Below are positions 7,373-19,300 of a stretch of DNA of 32,548 bases, in pieces. Numbering within the stretch: the stretch's first letter is position 1; each line of letters begins with the position of its first letter. The stretch comes from an uncultured Lysobacteraceae bacterium. GTDB taxonomy: Bacteria; Pseudomonadota; Gammaproteobacteria; Xanthomonadales; Xanthomonadaceae. A program made the translations under genes and the position numbers. The stretch lies in the NCBI GenBank assembly GCA_946480825.1, contig CAMLLG010000046.1, positions 1-32,548 of the forward strand, given 5' to 3'. The notes beneath the pieces are model-generated. The model searched no databases. It had not been told where the DNA came from and was given only the letters and a program-made list of their open reading frames with translations.

Positions 7373-10300
7373 TACATCCCCCACTGCGGGAAGGCCGTGT
7401 TGACCTGACCGTTGCGAAACCACACCGTCGCGGAATATTGCCGCCCGTAGGATAACGTCGTTTTCTGATGGCCTTCGCCGATCGCACGTCCGAAGGAGAT
7501 GGGACGCTCGGCCCATGTCGGATTGTTCGGGTTCCTGCGGAGAATCAGTTCGGCACGCTTGATGGCCGTCAGTTGATCCCGATGACTCAGGAAGCGGGTC
7601 GCTGCCGGGGGCAATATGGGTTGTCCGTTCTTTTTGAGTTCCACCACGCCTGTCGTCGGGTTCCGTCCGGTCTGCACGCGCTGCAGTTGCGATGCGAGCG
7701 TCGTCTGTGCGCCGTGCTTCTCCAGAAAATGCGCGCCAGTGATCGAATTTTCGAGTTCGGACAGCCGTCGATGGGCATTGGCTTCCGCAAGCGAACGCAT
7801 CCGCGCCGTTCTTTCCGCCGGCGAAAGTCCCGCGTATTTGGCACGGAGCGCTTCCCCCGGGCTCATGCGGACGATCGGGCTTCTGATCGACTCGATCGCG
7901 GGCAACCCTCCCGAAGTCAACACCGTGCCGCGCTGCAGCACGACCGGCGACTGGAACTTCAGCGGCATCTGCAGCCACGAGGCCGTCTGGGCGTAGCGCA
8001 TCGCGCCACCGAATGCCGCGCCGCCACCGGCCGACCAGGCCAACGCGTTCCAGGAGAAGGACGACTGCCCCGTCCTGCCGTCGCTCAGGGCGTACGTCGC
8101 CATCCCGCCCCACTGCTGTCCGAGATTGGTGATTCCGCCCACGGTGCCGCCGCTGAGCAGGTTGCCGGCATAGCCCGTACCGAAGCGGCCGAGAACGTAA
8201 TTTCCGGCACGTCCACCGAGATAGAGGCTGCCGACGCTCGAAATCGCGTCGATCGTGGTCGCCGTCCAGAAATCGCCGCTCGACAAACGGCCGTTCGCTT
8301 CGTCGATCAGCCGCGCATCGTGCCGCTTCACGAATCCGAGGCTGGCGAAGTTCCAGACTTCGTACAGCGTATATCGGGCGGCATAGCTCGCCGCATCCCA
8401 AGCATCCGCACCGGCGTGCGGATCTTCATCCAGCCCGAGCACACGATAGTTCGTCGACGCCGCGACGTCCGGCACGACCTCGGCCGGACGCTGGTTCGGC
8501 TCGATCACATGGTCGCTGTGCGCGGGCAACGTCGCATGCACCGTGTGGAACTGTCTGACCCAATCCCAGGTCTGGGCATCGGTCCAGTTCGGATCGGGTG
8601 CGTCGATGTGGTTCGAATAGGCCGCGCCGAAGGATTCCGTATGTCCACGATGGGAGGCGAAAGCGATGTTCTGGATCGTCTTCTCCAGACCGCCGCCCGC
8701 CGCCGATGATCCGTTCGGCGCCACGACATCGCCGACGGCCCGCGAAGCGGAGCCATCCTGGGTCATGCCGCCGTCGATGCCGCCTTCGAGAATGCGGTCG
8801 AGCAGACTGTAGGCATCGAAGAAATCGCCGTATCCGCCTTCTGCCGCAAGGCCGTCCGCGCCATCCGCCATCAGATAGTCGGGCAGCGGCTCCGGTTCGG
8901 GCTCGACCGGTTGTTCGCGCACGGGCGACAGATGCGCGACCAGTGCGTTCGCGCTCGCGTTGCCGAACGCATCGGCCAGTATCGCGCCGTAATCGACCCG
9001 GTCGTCGAACCCGAACGCGCGCCTGGCATGCAGGCCGACCACACCCGAAATCGCGCCGTGCAGCACATCGTTGCGGAATGCGCGCCAGCCGCTGTATTCC
9101 ATGTCGAACTTGGAAGTCAAACCCGCGGTGATCGCGCCGGTCACCGCATTGGCGGCGATGCTGCGCCAGCTGAAACCGACATCGATGCCGGCGACCCGAT
9201 TGGCGGCATGCGACGTCACGCCACCGACCGCGGAGGTGAGCGCACCCTTCGCGATGTGCGCGAAGTCGCCCGCCTTGCCGGCGATCTGTCCGATCAGTCC
9301 GGTACTGCCGACGCCGGCGGTCAATCCCGCCGTCAGACCGCTGGCGACCGCGGAGCGCAGGCTGAAGCCGTCGACGACGCCGAGCGCCTTGCCCACGACC
9401 TGACTGGCGACGCTGCCGACGAATCCGCCGACGGCGGCGCCGCCGATCGCGGCCGCCGTCCCGAGAGTCGTACCCGCAGCCGCACCGGCGATCGCGCCGC
9501 CGCCCAATGCGCTGAGCCCCACCGCGCCCGTACCCGCACCACCGACCGCGGAAGCGCCGCCCGCGAAGTAGGTCGCGGCCGCACCCGCCGTATACACCGT
9601 CACCACCACCGCGATGATCACGATCAGGATCGTCGCCAGCACGTTGCAGTTCTGCTTCGGCGGCGGGGTGATGAAAGGCAGCCCGGGCGTGGTCGAGCCG
9701 ATGGCTTCGCCGGGGTTGTAGGGCTTGAAGGTGCCGGCGTCGTTGGCGTTGACGCTCACCCGCGGGGTGTTGAGCTGGGTGCCCGCGACCAATTCGCCGT
9801 TGGGATCGGACAGGCCATTGGCGTCCGCGAGCACATACCACAGGCTGCCGTTGCCGTAGACGCGCTGCGCCAGCGACTGCAGCGTTTCGCCCTGCAGCGC
9901 GACCACGGTGCCGCCGCCGGCGGCGTAATTGCCGCGGCCGTTGAGGGTCTGGATCTGCGGCGTGTTGTAGACGTGGTGGTTGTTGCGGATCTGGCCGCCT
10001 TCGCGCAGTTCCGCCTGCTGTTGGCCGGCGGCATGCACGAACTGGTAGTTGTTGCGCGCGCCGGTGTTGTCCGGCGTCTGGGTGAACACGCCATCGTGGA
10101 TCGTGCCCTCGCGCCGGGTCTGCACGCGGCCTTCGCCGGTGTAGGCGTATGCGCGGACGCGGTCGTCGATGGCGTTGTTCTGGTACTCGGTGTGTTCGAG
10201 CTGTCGGCTCAGGCGCCCGAAGGCGTCGTAGGTCAGGGTGTTGGTGGTCGGCTTGTAGTTGCTGTTGGTGCTGGTGCCGGCGACGGTCTTTTCCTGATAG

Positions 10301-13300
10301 CCCTCCCAACGCTCATAGGTGCTGGTGAAGGTATGGATGGCCCACTGCATGTTGGCCGCCGCATAGCGGTAGATGCTCACGCGGCCCAGCACATCGTAGC
10401 CGCTGACGCCGGCGGCGTCGGAATACTGCACCCAGCTGTCGGCGGCGAGCAGATTGATGTCGCTGCGTTCCGCGGTCTCGTCGAAGGTGCCGGGCTCGCG
10501 CCACTGGATGCCCTGCAGACCATTGGCGCGCGAACGCGTGACCTGCACGGTCATCCGACCATCCGCGTCGTAGTGGAAAACCTCCGCGCCCGACAGCCAG
10601 CCGGCCACACTCATCGCCACGCCGATCGGAAAGCCCTCGCCGTCCAGCGGCGCATTCACGCGGGTGCCGTTCTGGTAATAGCTGTGGGTCTGCGAGAGCT
10701 GATTCAGATCGTCGTAGCGGTACATCTTCGCGATGCCGCCGAACTCGAAATTCACCGGATTGAGATATTCGGCGTGGAACTCGTACTGCTTGCGGCCGCG
10801 CAGATCGTAGGTGGTGCGGTACACGATCTCGTTGACGCCGGCCTTCACCAGGCGGCCGATCGCCTGCCCCGCGGCGTCGTACATCAGCTCATGGGATTCC
10901 GCGGCGCTGACGCCAAGGCCGATATACGTGCCCTGCGCGCCCGCCGCACCGATCAACTGACCACCGACCAGCTTCAGCCGGTTTTCCGCGTCGTAGACGA
11001 ACCACTCGTCCTTGACCTGCACGGGTACGCTGGTCGCCAACGCTTCGATCGTGGACACCTCGCCGGTGCCGTCGGCGCCATCCTTCTCGCCCTCGGGCGC
11101 CTGCGCCGCGCCCATCTCGAACCGGTAGGTCTCGCCCTCCGCCTCGTCGATGAGTTGGCCGCCACTGTCGCCAAGCTTGGTGAGCACGAACTCGTCGCTC
11201 ACGAACAGCCCACCGGGATCCGTCGCGGTGACGCGGAGGGTGAAGTTCTGGGTCACGGCACCCGTCGGCGTACCCGAGAAGGTCCGGGTCGCGGGATTGA
11301 ACGTCAGCCATGCCGGCATGCTGCCGCCGACACGGATGGCCGAATACGTCAGCGGGTTGTTGTCGGGATCGCGGAAGGCATCGGCCGGGATGATGTATTC
11401 GAAGTAAGTCCCACTGTCCGCAGTCTGGTCCGAGAGCGGCACGTTCACCACCGGCGGCCGGTTCGCAGGCACGGACGTGCCGATCGTGAAGTCGAAGACG
11501 ACGCTGGCGGTGCCGCCGCGGCCGTCGTTGGCGGTGTAGGTCACGTTCCAACTGCCGGCGGCCGTCGGCGTCCCGCTGATCGTGCGCGAGACGGCATCGA
11601 ACGACAGCCCCGGCGGCAATCCGGCGATGCCGTAGGTCAGTGTGTCGAAGTCGGCATCGGTGAATGCGGGCAACCCGAACGACAGGTGCACGTTCAGCGT
11701 ACCGGTCTGCGCCGACACGGCAGGCGCGGCCGGCGCGTTGTTGGCCTGCACGTTGAGCGTGAACGACACCGTGGTGGTCCCGCCGTTGCCGTCGTTGGCG
11801 GTGTATTGCACGATCGAGGGCCCCGAGCCCGTCGGCGTGCCGCCGATCGTGCGGGCCGGCGCATCGAACGACAGCCCCGCCGGCAGCCCGGTCATGCTGT
11901 AGGTCAGCGTCTGGTTGTTGACGTCGGTGAACGCCGGAGGCACGAAACTGTAGAAGACGTTCTGGCGTGCGGTCTGGGTGCCGATGGTCGGCCCCACCGG
12001 CGCGACGTTGGCGACCGTCTGGAACGCGCCGTAGACCGAAGCCCCTTCGGGGTCGCGGGCCACGATCCGCAGACTGTAGTCGTGATTGGTCTGGGTGGTC
12101 TGGACCGGCGTGGTGCCCTGCGGAATGTCGTTGCCGCGCGACTGCAATGCCTTGAGCGTGCCGCTGATCGTGCCGCCGCTCGCGCCGTTCGCGACGATCG
12201 ACAGCCCCACGTTTGAGACCGTCGCCGCGACCCAGACCGGATCGACCCACTCCGGTTCCCAGGCGTTGTCGCCCGGCACCCAGCGCAGCGTCATGTAACC
12301 CGGCAACAGGACCTCGAGCGCATACGTCAGCGCGTCGCCGTTGGGATCGGTGATGGCGCCCGCCGGCAACGGCCAGGACACGGCGGTGTTCACCGGCGCG
12401 ATACGCACGGGCAGCGGCGTGTTGAGCACGGGCCCGAGGTTCGCGGTGGAAATGGTGAAGGTGGCCGAAGCCGTGGACGCACCGTCGGAAGCGACGACGC
12501 GGATCGTCCATGAGCCGGCCGACGTCGGGGTTCCGCTGAACGCCCGCGTCGTCGGATTGAAACTCAGCCAGGACGGCAGCGGCCCGCTGTTCCAGTCGGC
12601 GCTGTAGGTGAGCGGATCGCCGTTGGGATCGGTGAAGGCGTTCGCCGGAACGGTGTAATTGAACGGCTGCGACGGCTGTGCGGCCTGGTTGGCGAGCGCC
12701 CCCGGGGTATAGACCGGCGGATTGTTGGCCACCGCGAGTTGCAGGATCGTCGACGACGACAGCCCGCTGGGGTCGGTGGCGGTGATCTCGATCGCGTAGC
12801 TGGCGAGCGTGGTGCCGGTGCCGCCGAGCACGCCCGCACTGCTGAAGTCCAGCCACGCCGGCAGGGCCGCGCCATTGGCCATCCGCGCGGTGTAGGTCAA
12901 CGTGCCGCCTTCGGGATCGCTGAAGCCCGGCACCGTGTAGCTGAAGGGCTGGTTGAGCATGACCTGGTGCGACAGCGATGCCGGTGCCACCGGCCTGCGG
13001 CTGACGCTCAGCGCGAAGGTGCCGCTGGCGGGCGCCTGCTGCGGGTCGCGCGCCTGGATGCGGACCGTGTAATTGCTCTGGGTCAGGTTGGCGAGCGTGC
13101 CGGTGATGCGCCCGGTCGCGGCGTCGATGGCGAGGCCGATGGTGGCGATGTCCACCCAGTTCGCGCCGATCTGCACCTGCGCGCTGTAGGTCAATGCATC
13201 GCCGTCGGGCTCGATGAAGGCGTTCGCGGGCAGCGCGAAATCGACCGGCTGGGCCTCGATCCCGCTGCGCGGCTGCAGTGCGCCCGCGGTATAGGTCGGC

Positions 13301-16300
13301 GCGGTGTTCGTCCAGGTCTGGAAGGAGATGCGGATATCGCCGTCGGTGTTGACGTTGGCGCCACCGACGAATGTTTCGTCGACGATGTTCCTGAGGCCGC
13401 GGCTGTCCCGCGCGGTGATGCGCAGGATGATCGGCGAAGACTGGTTGGCCGGCACCAGCCCGGTGAAGGTGCGGGTCGCGGCGTCGAAGCTCATCCACGA
13501 CGGCAGCGGCAGATATTCGACCGAATACGGATTGGGAATCCCCGGCTCCGGGTCGTACCCCTGCTGGATGAGATCCGCATGCAGCACGAAGGCATCGCCA
13601 TCCGGATCGCTGAACAATCCATCCGGCAGCGTGTAGGTGAAGGTGCGATTGATCGACAGCGCGCGATCGGGCAACGCGACACCGCTGCGCACCGGCGCAT
13701 TGTCGGCACCGACCACGATCGAGAAGGTCTTGGTCCCGGCGAGGCCGGCGATGTCGGTCGCGCGCACGCTGAAGGCGAACGTGCCGACGATCGGCGTGTT
13801 GCCCGGGATCTTCGAGAAGGTGACGGTTTTCGCCGTATGGTCGACCGTCATCTTCAGCCAGTGCGGCAGCACCGAGCCCTGCGGCCACAGCGCGGTGAGG
13901 TTCAGCGCATCGTTCTCGGGATCGTCGAACAGCGACGAAAGCGACAGCGTCTGCGTGAACGCGTCGTTCTGCCGCAGGGTCAGCGTCTGCGTGCCCGCGG
14001 TCGCCGCCGGCGCGCGGTTGGCGAACACGCGAACGGCCAGCGTGGTGCTGCTGGACGCGCCGTCCACGTCGGTGGCGGTCAGCACGATGCTGTAGGTGCG
14101 GCCGTCGACCTCATCGGTCGGCACATTGCCGGCGAACACGATCTGCGGCGTCGCCTGGTCGTAGAGGTACTGGAACGACAGCCATTCGGGCAAAGCGCCG
14201 CCGCCCACCAGTGCGGCGGTGATCCGCATGCGGTCGCCGTCGGGATCGGCGAACACCTCCGGCAGATCGCGCGACCACGCGAACTGGCGGCCGATGATGG
14301 CGTCCACCGGCGCCGGTGTCGCCACCACGCCCGGCGCGGCGTTCGGGGCATGGGTGATGTTGAACTGTTTGACCACGGACGCGTTCAGCTGGTCGTGCGC
14401 GCGCAGGCGCAGCGCGAAGCTGCCCGAGCCCTGCGGCGTGCCGCTCAGCCGGATCACGCCGGGCGTGGCGGCATCGATGCTCACCCACGACGGCAATGCG
14501 TTGTCGATGCCGAGGGTCAGCACGTCGCCCACGTCCGCATCGCGGAAATAATCCGCGGCGACCAGATCCATGTGCCACGGCTGTCCGGTCTTCACGTGCA
14601 GCGCGATGTCGCCGGATTCGATCAGGATCGGCGCGGTGTTGGTGCGCACCCGCACCGTGAACGTCGCGTTCACCGCGTTGCCGGGATTGCCGACCTCGCT
14701 CGCGGTCAGCCGCACCACGATGTCCTGATCAGCGAGATTCGCCGCGGGGTTGGCGACGAACACGATCTCGCCAGTGACCGGATCGTGCGCCACCTGCAGC
14801 CAGACCGGCAGCGCGGTGCCGTCGCCCTCGGCGATGGCGAGGGTCAGCGCGTTCTGTTCGGCATCGCGGAAGATGTCGCTGAACAGCAGGCGGAATTCCG
14901 ACGTCATGCCCTTGCGCACCGTGCGATCGTCGATCGCACGGATCACCACCGGCGCGTTGTTGACGACCGGGATGGCGTCGACGTTCGGCCCGTAGCCGGA
15001 CAGCGCGCGCACATGGCGGCGGTTGCCGTTGGCGTCGTATTCGGTCAGCAGATCGAAGATCCGCTTGCCGCTCGACAGATCGTCCTGGGTGACGCGCTCG
15101 ACCCGATTGTTGCTGTCGTAGGTGGTGCGGGTGCGGGTGCGCACCTGCAGGCCGTAGGCGTCGGTGGTGGTCACCTCTTCCAGGGTCCTGTTGCCGGCGG
15201 CGTCGTACTCGTACGCATACGAGCTGGTGCCTTCGATCACCTGACGGATGCGGCCATTGGCGTAGTAGCTGATGCGCCTGTCGGCGGCGGGCGCGGCGAT
15301 GGACTGCCCGCCGACGCCGGTTTCGCGCCGGAGCTGGCCGGACTCGGCGTTGTACTCGTAATCGCTGTCGCGGCCGCTGAGATTGTTGTGGTCGATCAGG
15401 CGACCGAAGACATCGTAATTCCAGCTGGATTCGTCGAGGCGGACGGTTTCGCCCTCGCGATCGACCCAGGTCGGCGCGTTCGCGGCGATCGACAGCGCGT
15501 TGCGCTCGAGAATCTTGCGCGCGGCGGCATCGTAGGCGTATTCCATCACCACGCCGAGTTGGGTCTCGCTGCGGATCAGCTGGTTGCGGCTGTCGTAGTC
15601 GTAGCGGGAGCCCCAGTCGTAGAGATTCGCGACGCGCAGGCGATCGCCGTTTTCGTTGAGCACGTAGCGCTGCAGATAAGCCTTGTCGCGGGTCGCACCG
15701 TTCGCGCCCGGCAGGTAATCGCCGATCGCCACGACGCGGCCCATGCGGTCGTATTCCTTGAACGCCAGATAGCCGAGCGGGTTCTGCGTGGCGCGCTGGT
15801 TGCCCAGCGCGTCGTAGGCGAAGCGGGTCGCATTGCCGTAGGCATCGCGCGATGCCACCATCCGTCCGGTCGCGTCGTACTCGGTGGTGCGCAGATTGCC
15901 GTTGGCGTCGCGGGTCGCGACCAGACGCCCGAGCGCATCGTAATAGCGCTGGTTTTCTGGGCGGCGCCATTCGACGCCGCCGTTCTCGGAGACCACTTTC
16001 ACCAGCGGCCGGATCTCGCGCACCAGTTGGTCGAGGCTGTTGTATTCGTAGTCGGTGCGATAACCGCGGGTGTCGACGATCCGCAGCACGTTGCCCCAGC
16101 GGTCGACCGCCTGGGTCAGGGTGCTGGTGGTCGCGGGGTCGGCGGTGTGCGACGGCGGGATCACCTGCAGCGTGCGACCGAGTTTGTCGACGCGGGTCAG
16201 CGTGATCGCATCCACCACCGTGTCCACGCCACCGGTGGTGGACAGATAGGCGCGCTGCTTCGCGTAGACCTGGTGCCCGGCGAGGTTGTAACCGAACTCG

Positions 16301-19300
16301 CGCGGCGCGCCGCTTTCGTTCGAGCCGGTCATGCGCCCGGCCGCGTCGTAGCTGTAGACCAGTGTGCCGGACAGACCGTGCAGGGTCTTGGTCGCGATCT
16401 CGCCGAAGGCGTTGTAGGTCACGGTCTCGCCGGTGTCGACGACACTGCCCTGCGGGCTGCCGCCCAGCAGCAGGTCGCGGGTAGTGAGCGTGCTGTCCTG
16501 GCGACCGGTCCTGTCGTAGCTGTTGACGACCTGCACCACGGCGCTGCGGCCGCCGTTGCCGGTGAGGGTGTAGCGCACGCCGGTGACGTTGTCGGCGGCG
16601 TCGAAGCTGCGGGTGACGATCGCGCCTTCGCCGTCGCGCATCCACACCGCGCGGCCCTGACGGTCGTGGCGCACGCGCTGCACTTGGTCGCGGGCGTCGT
16701 CGGCGACCGCGGTCTGCGTGCCGTTCCGGCCGTTGGCGTAACGCCGCACTTCGACCGCATTGCCGAAGGCGTCGTAGGCCATCGTCGTGTACGGCGAGCG
16801 CTGTTCGTAGAGCAGACCGGTGGTCAGATCGCGGTTGGCGCTGGCGCCCAGCACCACGTCCATGCCCTGCACCACCACATCGCGCACGGGTTCCTGCACC
16901 GACAGGGCGCGGCCCAGCGCGTCGTAGGTCGTCGTCGTCGTGCCGGTGTCGTCGCTCAGCGACGTCGTGCGTCCTTCGCCGTCGTAGCCGAACAGCGTGG
17001 TCACGTCGCGGCTGCCGGTGCTACCGTCGGGGCGACGATACTGGCGCACCGCGGTCTCGCTCGCCTTGCGTCCCACGGCATCGTAGGTCCAGCGGGTGAT
17101 GCGGTCGGCGCCGATCGCGGCATCGCCCGGCGCCGGAACGCCGGGACGCACGGCGATATCCGGCGTCTGGGTCAGCGCGCGCGCGTACTCGACGGTCTTC
17201 GTCGCTTCGCCGGTGGCGTTGTATTCGGTTTCGGTGACGTAACCCAGCGGGTCCACGGTCAGCGTGTTGCGGCCGAGCGCGTCGTGATAGCGATACGTCG
17301 TCGCCCACTGCTCGGTGCCGCTGCCGGGCACGCCTTCCAGCAGCACCGATTCCGTCACCTGGTCGCCGTAGGCGTTGTAGCCGTAGCTGGTGGTCGGCGT
17401 GCCGCTGGCACCGAGTCCGTTGGCGGTGCGATACGCGACCGAGGAGAGTTCGACCTTCGTTTTCAGACCGCGCAGGTCGTAGTGCGTGAGCAGCGTGCGA
17501 TCGTCCATGCTCGCGGCCGGCTGCCCGCCCGCCTGCATCTGCGCGAGCGAGATGGCCTGGCCGTCCGCCCAGCCCGCGATGGCGCCGAGATCGTTCGCGT
17601 GGCGACGCACCGAGGTCTGTTCGCCGTAGACGTTGTGGCCGTAGCTGGTGACCTGTTTCTCCTGGTCGATCTCGTGGACCAACCGACCCAGCGCGTCGTA
17701 CACCCGGTAGCTGTAATGGCCGCGCACATCCTTCTGCACCACCGCCTGACCGAGCGCGTCGTAGACGACCTCGATCGTGGGCCGGCTGCCGGTGAGAGCG
17801 ATCGCGCCGGTCGCGGGATCGACCGCACCGGGATCCGCGAACACGATGCGGACCTGATGGCCGCGGCTGTCGTACTCGTAATCGGTGGTGCGGCGCTCCG
17901 CGGCGATGGGCGCGTCGGCATTCTCGGTCCGCGACAGCATGTTGCCGTTGGCATCGTAGGCGTAACGGGTGACGATCGAACGCACCGCGCTGCTGACGAC
18001 GCCGTTGGCGTCGACGGTCGCGATCGTCACCATCGGGCTGTATTCGGCGGCGACGTTGCCGGCCGCATCGTGCTCGTACAGCCAGACCTTGCCGTTGCGA
18101 TCGGTGCGGGCGACCTTCCGCCCGGCGCCATCGTATTCGTGCACCTCGCTCTGGTTCAGCGCATTCGTGTCGATGTGCAGGCGGCCGGCGGCGTCGTAGA
18201 CCGTCCTGGCATGGCGCAGGCTGTCGAGCGGCTGCGCGTTCGCCCACGCGACGAGACCCGAAAAAGACGTGGTGCCCGCCGGAGGCCGCTGCCCGTAGGC
18301 GATGGTGTCCGTGACCCGTCCGGCGCCATCGTAGCGGGTCTCCGTCAACGCACCGGTGGCATCAAGGGCGAAGCGCTGGCGGCCCGCGCTGTCGTAGGCG
18401 AAACGGCTGATGCGCGATTCCACCGCCGACAACGCGACGGTGAGCTCGCTTTCGGTGTCGCCGGGATCGAAGGCGATCATCGCGCCGTACTGCCGCGACG
18501 ACACCACCTGGCCGGACGCGTCGTAGCGGACTTCGGCGACGACGCCCTGACCCGCGTCGGCGCGGGCGACGGTGAAGCGCACGCGACCGGCGCTGTCGTG
18601 GACGCGGTATTCGGCGCGCGCGGTGTCGGCGTTCGCGGCGACGAAGGCCGAGAAATCGGATTCCACCGCGGTGCCGGCCAACAGTTTGCCGCGCAGCGCC
18701 GCGGTCACGGTCATCGCGACCGCGAACTGCCGCGCCATCGACACGCGGCCCGCGGCGTCGTAGCCGGTCTGGGCGAGCGTGCCTGCACCGGTCAGGGTGT
18801 AGCGCAGGCGGCCCGCGGCATCGTGGACGAAGTATTCGATCTGATCGGCGGTACTCGGCGTGACCGCCGCGGCGAGCTGGGCCACGCTGGTGGCATCGCC
18901 GATCGCGGCGGGATTCAACGCCGTGGCGTAACGCACGCGGGCGACAGTGCGTCCGGCGCCGTCGTAATGCATGCGCACGATCGCGCCGGCGGCATCGACG
19001 GTGAAGGCCGCCTGCCCGGCCGCATCGTAGACCTGGCGGACGAACATGTCCTTCGCATCGGCGCTCGCGCCGACATCGGCCACGGTCGCGGTGCCCAGGC
19101 GCAGACTCTCGCGCAGGGCCGCGCTCAGCGGCACCTTCTGCGCATGACGACGCTCGGTGACGGCGCGCCCGGCGCTGTCGTAGCCCACCGCGACCACGCC
19201 GCCCGCACCATCGACCGTGAGCGCGACGCGTCCGTCGCGGTCGTGCACGGTATAGCGCGCGTCGTCCTTCGCATCGTCGCGCAGCGACTGGCTGACGATC

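Noticed and set aside
8911..12216. A 1,101-codon plus-strand frame opposite the toxin's CADG/LysM part
   Set aside because: Same codon-aligned antisense artefact; no domain pattern and no start context.
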